Shown piece by piece: positions 1 through 5,457 of a DNA stretch of 7,045 bases; positions within the stretch are counted from its first letter, which is position 1; every line of letters starts with the position of its first letter. The translations under genes were made by a program, and so were the position numbers. The stretch lies in assembly GCA_964652075.1 (NCBI GenBank), contig CAZYZQ010000102.1:1-7045 (forward strand), read 5' to 3'. The DNA is from CAZYZQ01 sp964652075 (lineage in GTDB: Bacteria > Bacillota > Clostridia > Oscillospirales > Oscillospiraceae). A model generated the notes under the pieces. It was not told where the DNA came from. It saw only the letters and a program-made list of their open reading frames with translations, and ran no database searches.

Positions 1-4
1 CATT

Positions 5-1063
5 TTACAGGACAACAACCGGCTTGATGAGATCGCGCGGCTTGTCCTTCATCAGCATCAACGCTTTCTCCATGTGCTCGAAGCCGTGGAAACGGTGGGT
101 AATCAGCCGGGAGGTGTCGAGACGGCCCGTCTGGAGCAGGGCGGCGAGCTTCTGCATACGCAGCCGGCCGCCGGGCATCAGGCCGCCGGCGATAATCTTG
201 TGGCCCATGCCGCAGCCCCACTCGACGCGCGGGATCAGCACATTGTCGCCGCTGCCGAGGTAGTTGACGTTGCCGATGCGCCCGCCTGGCTTGAGAATTG
301 TGACGGCCTGCGCAAAGGTCTCTTCCGAGGTGCCGCCTGCGATTACAACACGGTCGACGCCTTTGCCGCCGGTTTTGTCCATAATCTGCTCCACAATATC
401 GCCTTCGCGGTAGTTGATGATGTCGGTTGCACCGTAGAATCTTGCGGCGTCCGCGCAGACCGGACGGGAGCCGACGGCGTACAGGTTGGCCGCGCCACGG
501 AGTGCTGCGCCGGCAACTGACATCAGGCCGACCGGGCCAATGCCAATGACGCAGACATCGTCGCCGAACTGCACGTCGGCCAGCTCCACGCCATGGAAGC
601 CGGTTGGCACCATGTCGGCAAGCATGACCGCGTCGACCGGATCGACGTTTGCAGGAAGCGGGGCCATATTGGCGTCGGCCTCATTCACATGGAAGAATTC
701 AGCGAAGACGCCGTCCTTAAAGTTGGAGAACTTCCAGCCGGCGAGCATGCCGCCGGAGTGCATGGAGTAGCCTGCCTGCGACGCAAGTGCGCCCCAATCC
801 GGGGTAATGGCTGGGATAATCACCTGATCGCCAACACGGAAGTCGCGAACCAGGCTGCCGACTTCGACCACTTCGCCAACCGCCTCGTGCCCGAGGATCA
901 TATCATGGCGGTCGCCGATCGCGCCCTCCCAGACGGTGTGGACGTCGGAAGTACAGGGAGAAACGACAATCGGGCGGACGATGGCGTCCAGCGGGCCGCA
1001 CTGCGGACGGTCTTTTTCAATCCAACCGGTCTTGCCGATCCCCAGCATTGCAAATCCTTTCAT
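5..1063 (-). CDS. NADP-dependent zinc secondary alcohol dehydrogenase (TbADH/CbADH type)
   Basis: This cytosolic medium-chain dehydrogenase interconverts secondary alcohols and ketones or aldehydes using NADP(H). The 352 residues match the length of the Thermoanaerobacter/Clostridium beijerinckii enzymes and align with them, as I remember those sequences, from the first residues (MKGFAML) to the end (DLIKPVVVL). The catalytic zinc ligands are all present: Cys37, His59, Glu60 and Asp150. The structural-zinc cysteine cluster of horse-type enzymes is absent, as expected in this subgroup. The Rossmann motif GIGPVGL lies at 174-180. Gly198-Ser199-Arg200 and Tyr218, which bind the NADP phosphate in this family, are kept, so NADP preference is likely. 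The start is supported by AAAGGAGG, 7 bases upstream on the minus strand (1070-1077). It is transcribed away from the uronate genes, behind a palindromic operator. The natural substrate is unknown, and a role in uronate metabolism is only suggested by position. An alternative is a redox-balancing alcohol dehydrogenase unrelated to the locus. Confidence 0.95.
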   Translation of the reverse strand: MKGFAMLGIGKTGWIEKDRPQCGPLDAIVRPIVVSPCTSDVHTVWEGAIGDRHDMILGHEAVGEVVEVGSLVRDFRVGDQVIIPAITPDWGALASQAGYSMHSGGMLAGWKFSNFKDGVFAEFFHVNEADANMAPLPANVDPVDAVMLADMVPTGFHGVELADVQFGDDVCVIGIGPVGLMSVAGAALRGAANLYAVGSRPVCADAARFYGATDIINYREGDIVEQIMDKTGGKGVDRVVIAGGTSEETFAQAVTILKPGGRIGNVNYLGSGDNVLIPRVEWGCGMGHKIIAGGLMPGGRLRMQKLAALLQTGRLDTSRLITHRFHGFEHMEKALMLMKDKPRDLIKPVVVL

Positions 1064-1090
1064 AGTTAGCCTCCTTTATTTTGTGTAGTT

Positions 1091-1116
1091 TGTATCGATA
1101 CATTTGTATCTATACC
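1091..1116. promoter_or_regulatory. Tandem palindromic operator (TGTATCGATACA and near-copy)
   Basis: A perfect 12-base palindrome, TGTATCGATACA, lies at 1091-1102. A near-copy, TGTATCTATACC, begins exactly 14 bases later (1105-1116) and differs at two positions. The pair sits about 28 to 53 bases upstream of the dehydrogenase start codon, downstream of a TTGACA on the minus strand. This is where a repressor would block transcription initiation or early elongation. Symmetric sites with a central CG are typical of LacI-family operators, and some GntR-family sites look similar, so the regulator family is not settled. No LacI or GntR gene is visible in the window. The palindrome and the repeat are seen directly, and the operator function is inferred. 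Confidence 0.6.
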
Positions 1117-1118
1117 TG

Positions 1119-1147
1119 AGCGTAACATGGAATGGAGCAACTGTCAA
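1119..1147 (-). promoter_or_regulatory. Possible promoter of the alcohol dehydrogenase gene
   Basis: On the minus strand a consensus -35 box TTGACA lies at 1147-1142. A 17-base spacer leads to TACGCT (1124-1119), a poor -10 box with three of six matches. A better-looking TATAGA lies at 1114-1109 inside the operator repeat, but it is 27 bases from the TTGACA. If the first pairing is right, transcription starts near 1112, inside the operator. The -35 is convincing and the -10 is not. Confidence 0.35.
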
Positions 1148-1372
1148 GAAGGTATCTGCATTTTGTGCGTTTTGACCTGTTTTGGATAAACTCCGGCCAG
1201 TAAAATGCCCACTGGTGCGCGGGCGAGCTTGTTCAGCGTGCACAGCGGGCCTTTGACCGACGGGACGTTTGGCAAGGAGAGAGCAAAATATTTACCAGCC
1301 TGCCCGGCGCAGGTGTGCAGGATTCACCATATTTTTCGTTTGAATCACCATGCGCAAAATATTTTCGCCAGA

Positions 1373-1378
1373 TATAAT
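1373..1378 (+). promoter_or_regulatory. -10 box (TATAAT) of the binding-protein/esterase operon
   Basis: A perfect TATAAT lies 50 bases upstream of the chosen start codon. No good -35 is found at 16-18 bases; the nearest candidate, TTGAAT at 1340-1345, is 27 bases away, so initiation may need an activator. Transcription from here would begin near 1385, which excludes the upstream in-frame ATG at 1350 and supports the start at 1428. A short hairpin (1391-1403) would lie in the leader just before the ribosome binding site. Confidence 0.45.
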
Positions 1379-1427
1379 ACAAGCAGAATCTGGGCAAAGC
1401 CCAAATATAACACAGGAGGAAATCCAA

Positions 1428-2464
1428 ATGAAAAAACTTCTTGCACTGCTTCTGGTCGCAGCCATGTGCCTGCTGCTTCTGGCTGCCTGCAGCTCCGGCA
1501 CGCCCTCTGCGGATGAAGGAGAGAACACGCCGGCAGAGAACGACACGCCGGCGGAAGACAACACACCGGCCGGCACCACCGATCCGGGCGACGATACCGC
1601 CGAAGCACCGGAGCCCGACGAGGATGAGGAGCCAGAGTTTGAAGACGAAGAGATCAGCGTGTACCTGATGTTCACCAACTCCTTGGAGGACATTGAGAAT
1701 GTCGAGGCTGCGATCAACGAGATCTCTTCGGAGCGCTACGGTATTTCTGTTGACCTGCATGGTTTCAACATGGGCGAATATGCCACCCAGCTGTCTCTTG
1801 CAATCACCAGCGGTGAGCAGGTCGATCTTGCCTGTATGAGCCCGATCCCCGGCTCCACCTTCGCTTCCGTCACCTCGTCCGGTCAGGCCATGGACATCTC
1901 CGGTCTGATTGACACCTATTGCCCGGATGTGAAAGCGGTAATGGGTGATTATATCAAAGCATTTCAGATCGGCGATGCGATCTATGGCCTGCCGGTTGCC
2001 CGCCAGAAGGCGTCCAATATCTACTACCGCTACCGTTCTGACATTGCAGAGGAGCTCGGCCTTGTGGATATGATCGAGAACGCGCCCAACTTTGATGCAA
2101 TGGACGAAGTCTTTGCCAAGGTGAAAAGTGAGACCGACATCAATCCGATGGGCGGCAGCCGCACTCTGAACGGCCATGCAAGCTGCTTCTGGAGCATGGA
2201 CTCGTTCACCACCACGCCGTTCGACACGGTTGGCGACAACCTTTACCTGCTCTATGGCGATACAGATGGCAAGGTGAAGTGCCTGTACGAAAACGAAAAC
2301 TACCTCTATATGGTTCAGAAGTTCGCGCAGTGGAACAAAGCCGGCTATGTCTGGGGCGACACCGCAACCAACACCGACCAGACTGCGACCCAGTTGATTG
2401 ATTCAGGTCTTCTGTTCGGCGAGTTTGTTGCAACCGAGTACGGCAACGATATCGACGGCTATTC
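1428..2464 (+). CDS. ABC sugar transporter solute-binding lipoprotein (5' part, cut by assembly gap)
   Basis: This is the extracellular substrate-binding protein of an ABC sugar importer, anchored to the membrane by a lipid. The start at 1428 is chosen over the in-frame ATG at 1350 because AGGAGGA lies 7 bases upstream and a canonical lipoprotein signal peptide follows: MKK, a leucine-rich core, then the lipobox LLAAC with Cys21 as the lipidated residue. Residues about 22-75 form a long acidic, proline- and threonine-rich linker that tethers the domain. The domain then begins with ISVYLMFTNS. Its later motifs (GDAIYGLPVARQKA, an aromatic-rich NLYLLYGDTDG segment, WNKAGYVWGDTA) are those of the large Firmicutes binding-protein group whose C-terminus is often labelled DUF3502. 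The 345 residues before the Ns lack the C-terminal lobe. The ligand cannot be read from sequence; the neighbouring uronate genes suggest glucuronate or a uronic-acid oligosaccharide. No permease gene follows. Confidence 0.88.
1524..1577 (+). repeat. Three tandem 18-bp repeats in the lipoprotein linker
   Basis: Three consecutive 18-base units encode NTPAEN, DTPAED and NTPAGT, just after the lipidated cysteine. The units are similar at DNA level, sharing a core of ACGCCGGC type, but not identical. They form part of the acidic tether between the membrane anchor and the binding domain. Such linkers commonly expand and contract by slippage, so length variation between strains is likely (inference). 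Confidence 0.6.
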
Positions 2465-2564
2465 NNNNNNNNNNNNNNNNNNNNNNNNNNNNNNNNNNNN
2501 NNNNNNNNNNNNNNNNNNNNNNNNNNNNNNNNNNNNNNNNNNNNNNNNNNNNNNNNNNNNNNNN
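2465..2564. other. Assembly gap (100 N)
   Basis: Exactly 100 undetermined bases interrupt the binding-protein gene. The reading frame of the coding sequence before the gap (frame of 1428) differs from that of the obvious protein tail after it (frame ending in TAA at 2647-2649). The N count is therefore a placeholder and not a measured length. Binding proteins of this group have roughly 450-550 residues, so at least about 100 codons are probably missing. If the gap is larger, other genes could be hidden in it. Confidence 0.97.
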
Positions 2565-2649
2565 CGAGTTCATGACGAAGCTCGAGTCCGCCGGCCTGCG
2601 CGACTATATGGCAAGCATTCAGGCGCAGCTCGACGCATGGGCTGAGTAA
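2565..2649 (+). CDS. Solute-binding protein C-terminal fragment after the gap
   Basis: From 2566 the frame reads EFMTKLESAGLRDYMASIQA and continues QLDAWAE to TAA at 2647-2649. This amphipathic ending, a helix with AGL.DYMA..Q.QLD.W, is typical of the last helix of the binding-protein family seen before the gap. The fragment is therefore most simply the end of the gene that starts at 1428. Because the gap length is unknown, it could instead belong to a second, paralogous binding protein. Its stop codon lies one base before the esterase start codon, which ties the two genes into one transcript. Confidence 0.75.
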
Positions 2650-2650
2650 G

Positions 2651-3961
2651 ATGGTTTCGACAAAGTATGGGAAACTCTCCGGTGTGGATCTGGGCGGTTA
2701 CACGGAGTATCGCTGCGTCCCCTACGCAAAGCCGCCGGTGGGCGAGCTTCGCTGGCGGGAGCCGCAGCCGCCCGAGGCCTGGAACGGCGTCTATGAGGCG
2801 ACGGAATATGCGAGCCGCTGTATGGTCCCGCATTGGGACGATTCTCTGCCCTACAGCAGGGATTTCCGGGACAACCCCGCTTTTGATCGGCCGCAGTCGG
2901 AGGACTGTCTGTATCTGAATATCTGGGTCCCAAACAGCGGCGAGAAGCTGCCTGTGGCATTCTGGATTCACGGCGGCGCATTTATGGCAGGCTTTGCAAC
3001 CGAAAAGGAATTTGACGGCAAGGCATACTGTGACCGCGGTGTGATTCTGGTATCAGTGGAATACCGCTGCAATATCTTCGGCTTTTTCGCGCATCCGTGG
3101 CTGACGGCAGAAAATCCGGCGCACATCTCGGGAAACTACGGCATGTTTGACCAGCTCGCGGCGCTCAAATGGGTCTATGAGAATATTGCCGCCTTCGGCG
3201 GCGACCCGGAGAACATCACGATCTTCGGGCAGTCCGCCGGCGCGATGAGCGTCCAGACGCTGGTATCGAGCGAACTGACCGGCAACATGGCGGCAAAGGC
3301 GATCATGCAGTCCGGCGGCTCCTACGGCAGCGGCCTGCACAGCGATTCTACGCTTGCACAGCAGGAAGAGTTTGGCGAGCTGTTTGTGGAGCTCTCCGGC
3401 GCAAAATCGCTGGAGGAGCTGCGCGCAATGTCTGCGGAAGACATCACTGCCGCGTTTGAGAAGCAGCGCGATATCCTGATGCCGAAGTTTGGCCCGTTTT
3501 TTGCGCCGACCATTGACGGCAAGCTCCTGACGGATGGGTACTACAGGCTGATGGACGCGGGTAAGATCCTTGATATTCCATACATGCTCGGCTCGACCAA
3601 GGACGACATTATGGTAACGCCGGAGATGGTGAAAAACGGCGAGTTTTCGCCGCTGTACCACGGCATCAACGCCTTCAGCCGCAAGCTGGAGGAACTGGGA
3701 AGAAATCCGGCCTACGTCTACTATTTCACCCGCGACCTGCCCGGCGACGACTTTGGCGCGTGGCACTCCAGCGAGCTGCAATACATGTTCGGCACGCTGA
3801 GGCGTGGCTGGCGTCCGTGGGAGGAGCGCGACTGGGCGCTTTCAGAGCGGATGCTCGATTACTGGATAAACTTCATGAAGACCGGCGACCCCAACGGCCC
3901 GGGCCTGCCGACATGGCAGCCGCATTCTGAAAAGAACCCCGTCGTCCTGGAGCTTTGCTGA
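2651..3961 (+). CDS. Type-B carboxylesterase (alpha/beta hydrolase)
   Basis: This serine esterase of the carboxylesterase type-B family (PF00135) hydrolyses carboxylic esters. The family landmarks are in order: the N-terminal TKYGKLSGV strand, PYAKPPVGELRW (24-35), the EDCLYLNIW signature (84-92), the oxyanion HGGAF (108-112) and the nucleophile elbow GQSAG with Ser195. The acid is probably Asp318 or Asp319 in GSTKDD, and His372 lies in WHSSELQYMFG. All triad elements are present, so the enzyme should be active. At 436 residues it is somewhat shorter than the usual ~480-550. There is no signal peptide, so it should act in the cytosol. Its ATG follows the binding-protein stop by one base with no clear ribosome binding site, which implies translational coupling. 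In this locus it may remove acetyl or methyl esters from imported uronate-containing sugars (inference). A general detoxifying esterase is the alternative. Confidence 0.92.
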   Translation: MVSTKYGKLSGVDLGGYTEYRCVPYAKPPVGELRWREPQPPEAWNGVYEATEYASRCMVPHWDDSLPYSRDFRDNPAFDRPQSEDCLYLNIWVPNSGEKLPVAFWIHGGAFMAGFATEKEFDGKAYCDRGVILVSVEYRCNIFGFFAHPWLTAENPAHISGNYGMFDQLAALKWVYENIAAFGGDPENITIFGQSAGAMSVQTLVSSELTGNMAAKAIMQSGGSYGSGLHSDSTLAQQEEFGELFVELSGAKSLEELRAMSAEDITAAFEKQRDILMPKFGPFFAPTIDGKLLTDGYYRLMDAGKILDIPYMLGSTKDDIMVTPEMVKNGEFSPLYHGINAFSRKLEELGRNPAYVYYFTRDLPGDDFGAWHSSELQYMFGTLRRGWRPWEERDWALSERMLDYWINFMKTGDPNGPGLPTWQPHSEKNPVVLELC

Positions 3962-4001
3962 AAGCAGTCCCGATTGTCATATGCTGTTCCAAGTACAAGA
4001 A

Positions 4002-4029
4002 ACTCGGAGACACCTGTGTGTCTCCGAGT
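4002..4029 (-). terminator. Perfect 12-bp hairpin, terminator of the AraC-type gene
   Basis: ACTCGGAGACAC (4002-4013) pairs perfectly with GTGTCTCCGAGT (4018-4029) around the four-base loop CTGT. On the minus strand the stem begins 6 bases after the regulator's stop codon and is followed by TTCTTGTACTT, a moderate U-tract, so it looks like an intrinsic terminator for that gene. On the plus strand no T-run follows. The stem lies 40 bases past the esterase stop, so it may still end that transcript or protect its 3' end. Confidence 0.8.
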
Positions 4030-4035
4030 CATCTG

Positions 4036-4449
4036 CTATATGCCCGGCGGAGCGGGGACGGACTTCATGTAACGCTGCGGTGTGGTGCCATATTCGCGCT
4101 TAAAGAGCTTCAGAAAGTTGGAGTAGTCGCCAAAACCGCATTCAAGACAGGCGGTGGTGACGGGAATATGCATTTCCAGCATACCGCACACGCGGGACAG
4201 GCGTTTTTTGATGATGTACTGGTAGGGGCTCATGCCCACAAAGCGGTGAAACTGGCGGCTCAGGAAGGACTTGCTGACAAAGAACGTGCCCGCGAGTGAA
4301 TCCAGCGTCAGGTCGGCGGTCAGATTCTCGTTGATGTAGGAGAGCATCTGATTGATCAGCGGATTCTCCGTGACGTCCCGGTAGCTGCTGTCCGTCATGG
4401 CATAGTAGCTGCGGTTCAAATAGACCAGCAGTGTCAAAAGCGCCGAATA
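4036..4449 (-). pseudogene. AraC-family transcriptional regulator, N-terminal half missing
   Basis: The C-terminal 137 residues of an AraC/XylS-type regulator are clear. After a helical stretch (YSALLTLLVYL) and a linker comes the first helix-turn-helix (LTLDSLAGTFFVSKSFLSRQ, then FHRFVGMSP) and the second (VTTACLECGFGDYSNFLKLF, then KREYGTTPQRYM). Both halves of the DNA-binding domain are intact. AraC regulators normally have about 250-300 residues, with a ligand-binding N-terminal domain, and here that domain is absent. The frame does stay open to an ATG at 4537-4539, but those extra 30 residues (arginine- and proline-rich) are the antisense of the uxuA coding sequence and not regulator sequence. 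The gene is therefore truncated at about 4450. It faces away from uxuA, the usual arrangement for a local sugar-sensing activator, and it is the likely regulator of the uronate genes. Whether the truncation is biological or an assembly artefact is open. Confidence 0.85.
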
Positions 4450-4451
4450 CC

Positions 4452-4598
4452 GGCTGGTTCCGACCGGATCACGGCCGCATGATCTGGGGCGAGGTCGGCT
4501 CTGACGCAAAGCCGGGCTACGGCCTGTACGACCGTGCACTGGGCAGCGCCTACCTCAACGGCCTGATCGAAGCCAACGGCGGAAGCATCGAAAAATAA
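4452..4598 (+). pseudogene. uxuA: Mannonate dehydratase, C-terminal fragment only
   Basis: The plus-strand frame reads GWFRPDHGRMIWGE, then GYGLYDRALGSAYLNGLIEA, and ends in TAA at 4596-4598. RPDHGRMIWGE and GYGLYDRALG are hallmark C-terminal motifs of UxuA, which dehydrates D-mannonate to 2-keto-3-deoxygluconate; the Asp of RPDHG is, from memory of the family, a metal ligand. Only about 48 codons remain of an expected ~350, beginning abruptly where the regulator on the other strand also breaks off. The position directly before uxuB, with the uxuB ribosome binding site overlapping the uxuA stop codon, fits a uxuA-uxuB operon. As it stands this fragment cannot encode an enzyme. Confidence 0.88.
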
Positions 4599-4610
4599 GG
4601 AGGAGTTTTC

Positions 4611-5453
4611 ATGAATTTACCGCTTTCTCACAACTTTCAGGATAAAGTCGTAGTCATCACCGGCGCAGGCGGCGTCCTGTGTGGCGATATGGCGCGCGCC
4701 TTTGCCCGCGCCGGCGCAAAAGTTGCGGCGCTTGATCTCAACGCCGAGGCGCTGGAAAAGCTGGAGGCAGAATGCAGGGCAGAGGGGCTCTGCCTGCGCG
4801 GCTATGCAGCCAACGTGCTGGATGCCGAAGCGCTCGAAGCTGTCCACCAGCAGGTTCTGGCCGATCTTGGCAAGTGTGACATTCTCATCAACGGCGCGGG
4901 CGGAAATAACCCCCGCGCGACCACCGACAATGAATATCAGCACGAGGCGAAGGAGGGGCAGAAAACCTTCTTCGATCTGGACGCGGACGGCATCGATTTC
5001 GTGTTCAAGTTGAATTTTCAGGGCACGCTGCTGCCGACGCAGGTCTTTGCAAAGGACATGGTCGCCGCAAAATCCGGCTGCATCCTGAACATCTCCTCCA
5101 TGAACGCGTTCACGCCGCTGACAAAGATCCCGGCGTATTCCGCGGCCAAGGCAGGCGTCAGCAACTTCACCCAGTGGCTGGCAACCCACTTTGCAGGCAC
5201 CGGCATCCGCTGCAACGCCATTGCGCCGGGCTTTCTGGTCTCCAAGCAGAACTATGCCCTGCTCTTTGACGCAGCGGGCAATCCAACCCCGCGCAGCGAG
5301 AAAATTCTGCGCAACACCCCGCTAAACCGCTTTGTGGATTCCGCAGAGCTGCTGGGCGGCGTGCTCTTCCTCTGCGACGATGAGGCCGCCAGCGCCATCA
5401 CCGGCGTTGTGCTGCCCATCGACGGCGGCTTTGCGGCCTACAGCGGCGTCTGA
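4611..5453 (+). CDS. uxuB: D-mannonate oxidoreductase (fructuronate reductase), SDR type
   Basis: This enzyme reduces D-fructuronate to D-mannonate with NAD(P)H, the second step of glucuronate breakdown. It belongs to the short-chain dehydrogenases, as in Bacillus YjmF/UxuB, and not to the long-chain mannitol dehydrogenase family of E. coli UxuB. Its 280 residues are the expected length. The nucleotide-binding turn is VITGAGGVLCGDMA (15-28); the GGVLCG form is characteristic of this mannonate-reductase subgroup. NGAGG (94-98), Asn135, the Ser pair 162-163 in NISSMNAF and YSAAK with Tyr176 and Lys180 supply the catalytic set. PIDGGF near the end is the usual SDR terminus. AAGGAGGA (4597-4604) lies 6 bases before the ATG and overlaps the uxuA stop. 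A general sugar SDR is the alternative, but the neighbours make mannonate oxidoreductase the best call. Confidence 0.9.
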   Translation: MNLPLSHNFQDKVVVITGAGGVLCGDMARAFARAGAKVAALDLNAEALEKLEAECRAEGLCLRGYAANVLDAEALEAVHQQVLADLGKCDILINGAGGNNPRATTDNEYQHEAKEGQKTFFDLDADGIDFVFKLNFQGTLLPTQVFAKDMVAAKSGCILNISSMNAFTPLTKIPAYSAAKAGVSNFTQWLATHFAGTGIRCNAIAPGFLVSKQNYALLFDAAGNPTPRSEKILRNTPLNRFVDSAELLGGVLFLCDDEAASAITGVVLPIDGGFAAYSGV

Positions 5454-5457
5454 GCAT

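Larger units (their letters stand above)
1064..1427. other. Divergent intergenic region between the dehydrogenase and the binding-protein gene
   Basis: This 364-base stretch separates two divergently transcribed genes. Next to the dehydrogenase it holds the tandem palindromic operator (1091-1116) and a possible leftward promoter. Next to the binding-protein gene it holds a perfect TATAAT (1373-1378), a small TGGGC-AAA-GCCCA hairpin (1391-1403) and the AGGAGGA ribosome binding site (1414-1420). The middle, about 1150-1340, contains only a weak hairpin (CCTGC/GCAGG, 1299-1313) and short AT-rich repeats such as GCAAAATATTT, seen near 1283 and again near 1354. I see no convincing gene in it: the open frames there have no ribosome binding site and no recognisable protein sequence. 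Confidence 0.7.

Noticed and set aside
1..3. A minus-strand ATG at the window edge, just after the dehydrogenase stop codon
   Set aside because: It could be the start of a downstream gene, but no coding sequence is visible and no ribosome binding site precedes it, so it cannot be supported.
74..1069. Several plus-strand open frames opposite the dehydrogenase
   Set aside because: They are shadows of a long conserved gene in GC-rich DNA; the minus-strand reading matches a known family from end to end.
1299..1313. Small hairpin CCTGC/GCAGG in the intergenic region
   Set aside because: A five-base stem with no T-run or associated gene end is too weak to call a terminator or regulatory element.
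1350..1427. Upstream in-frame ATG at 1350 as start of the binding-protein gene
   Set aside because: It would put 26 non-signal residues before a textbook lipoprotein signal peptide, it has no ribosome binding site, and it lies upstream of the TATAAT at 1373. The ATG at 1428 has AGGAGGA at the right distance.
1233..2177. Long minus-strand open frame opposite the binding-protein gene
   Set aside because: It has low-complexity composition and no domain; the plus-strand frame carries the signal peptide and family motifs.
3955..4299. Plus-strand open frame crossing the terminator and the regulator gene
   Set aside because: It is antisense to the AraC-type helix-turn-helix domain, includes the hairpin, and has no ribosome binding site or recognisable protein.
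5332..5457. Upstream extension of the uxaC frame to an ATG at 5332
   Set aside because: The extension overlaps the end of uxuB in another frame and has no family resemblance. The UxaC family N-terminus begins at 5458.
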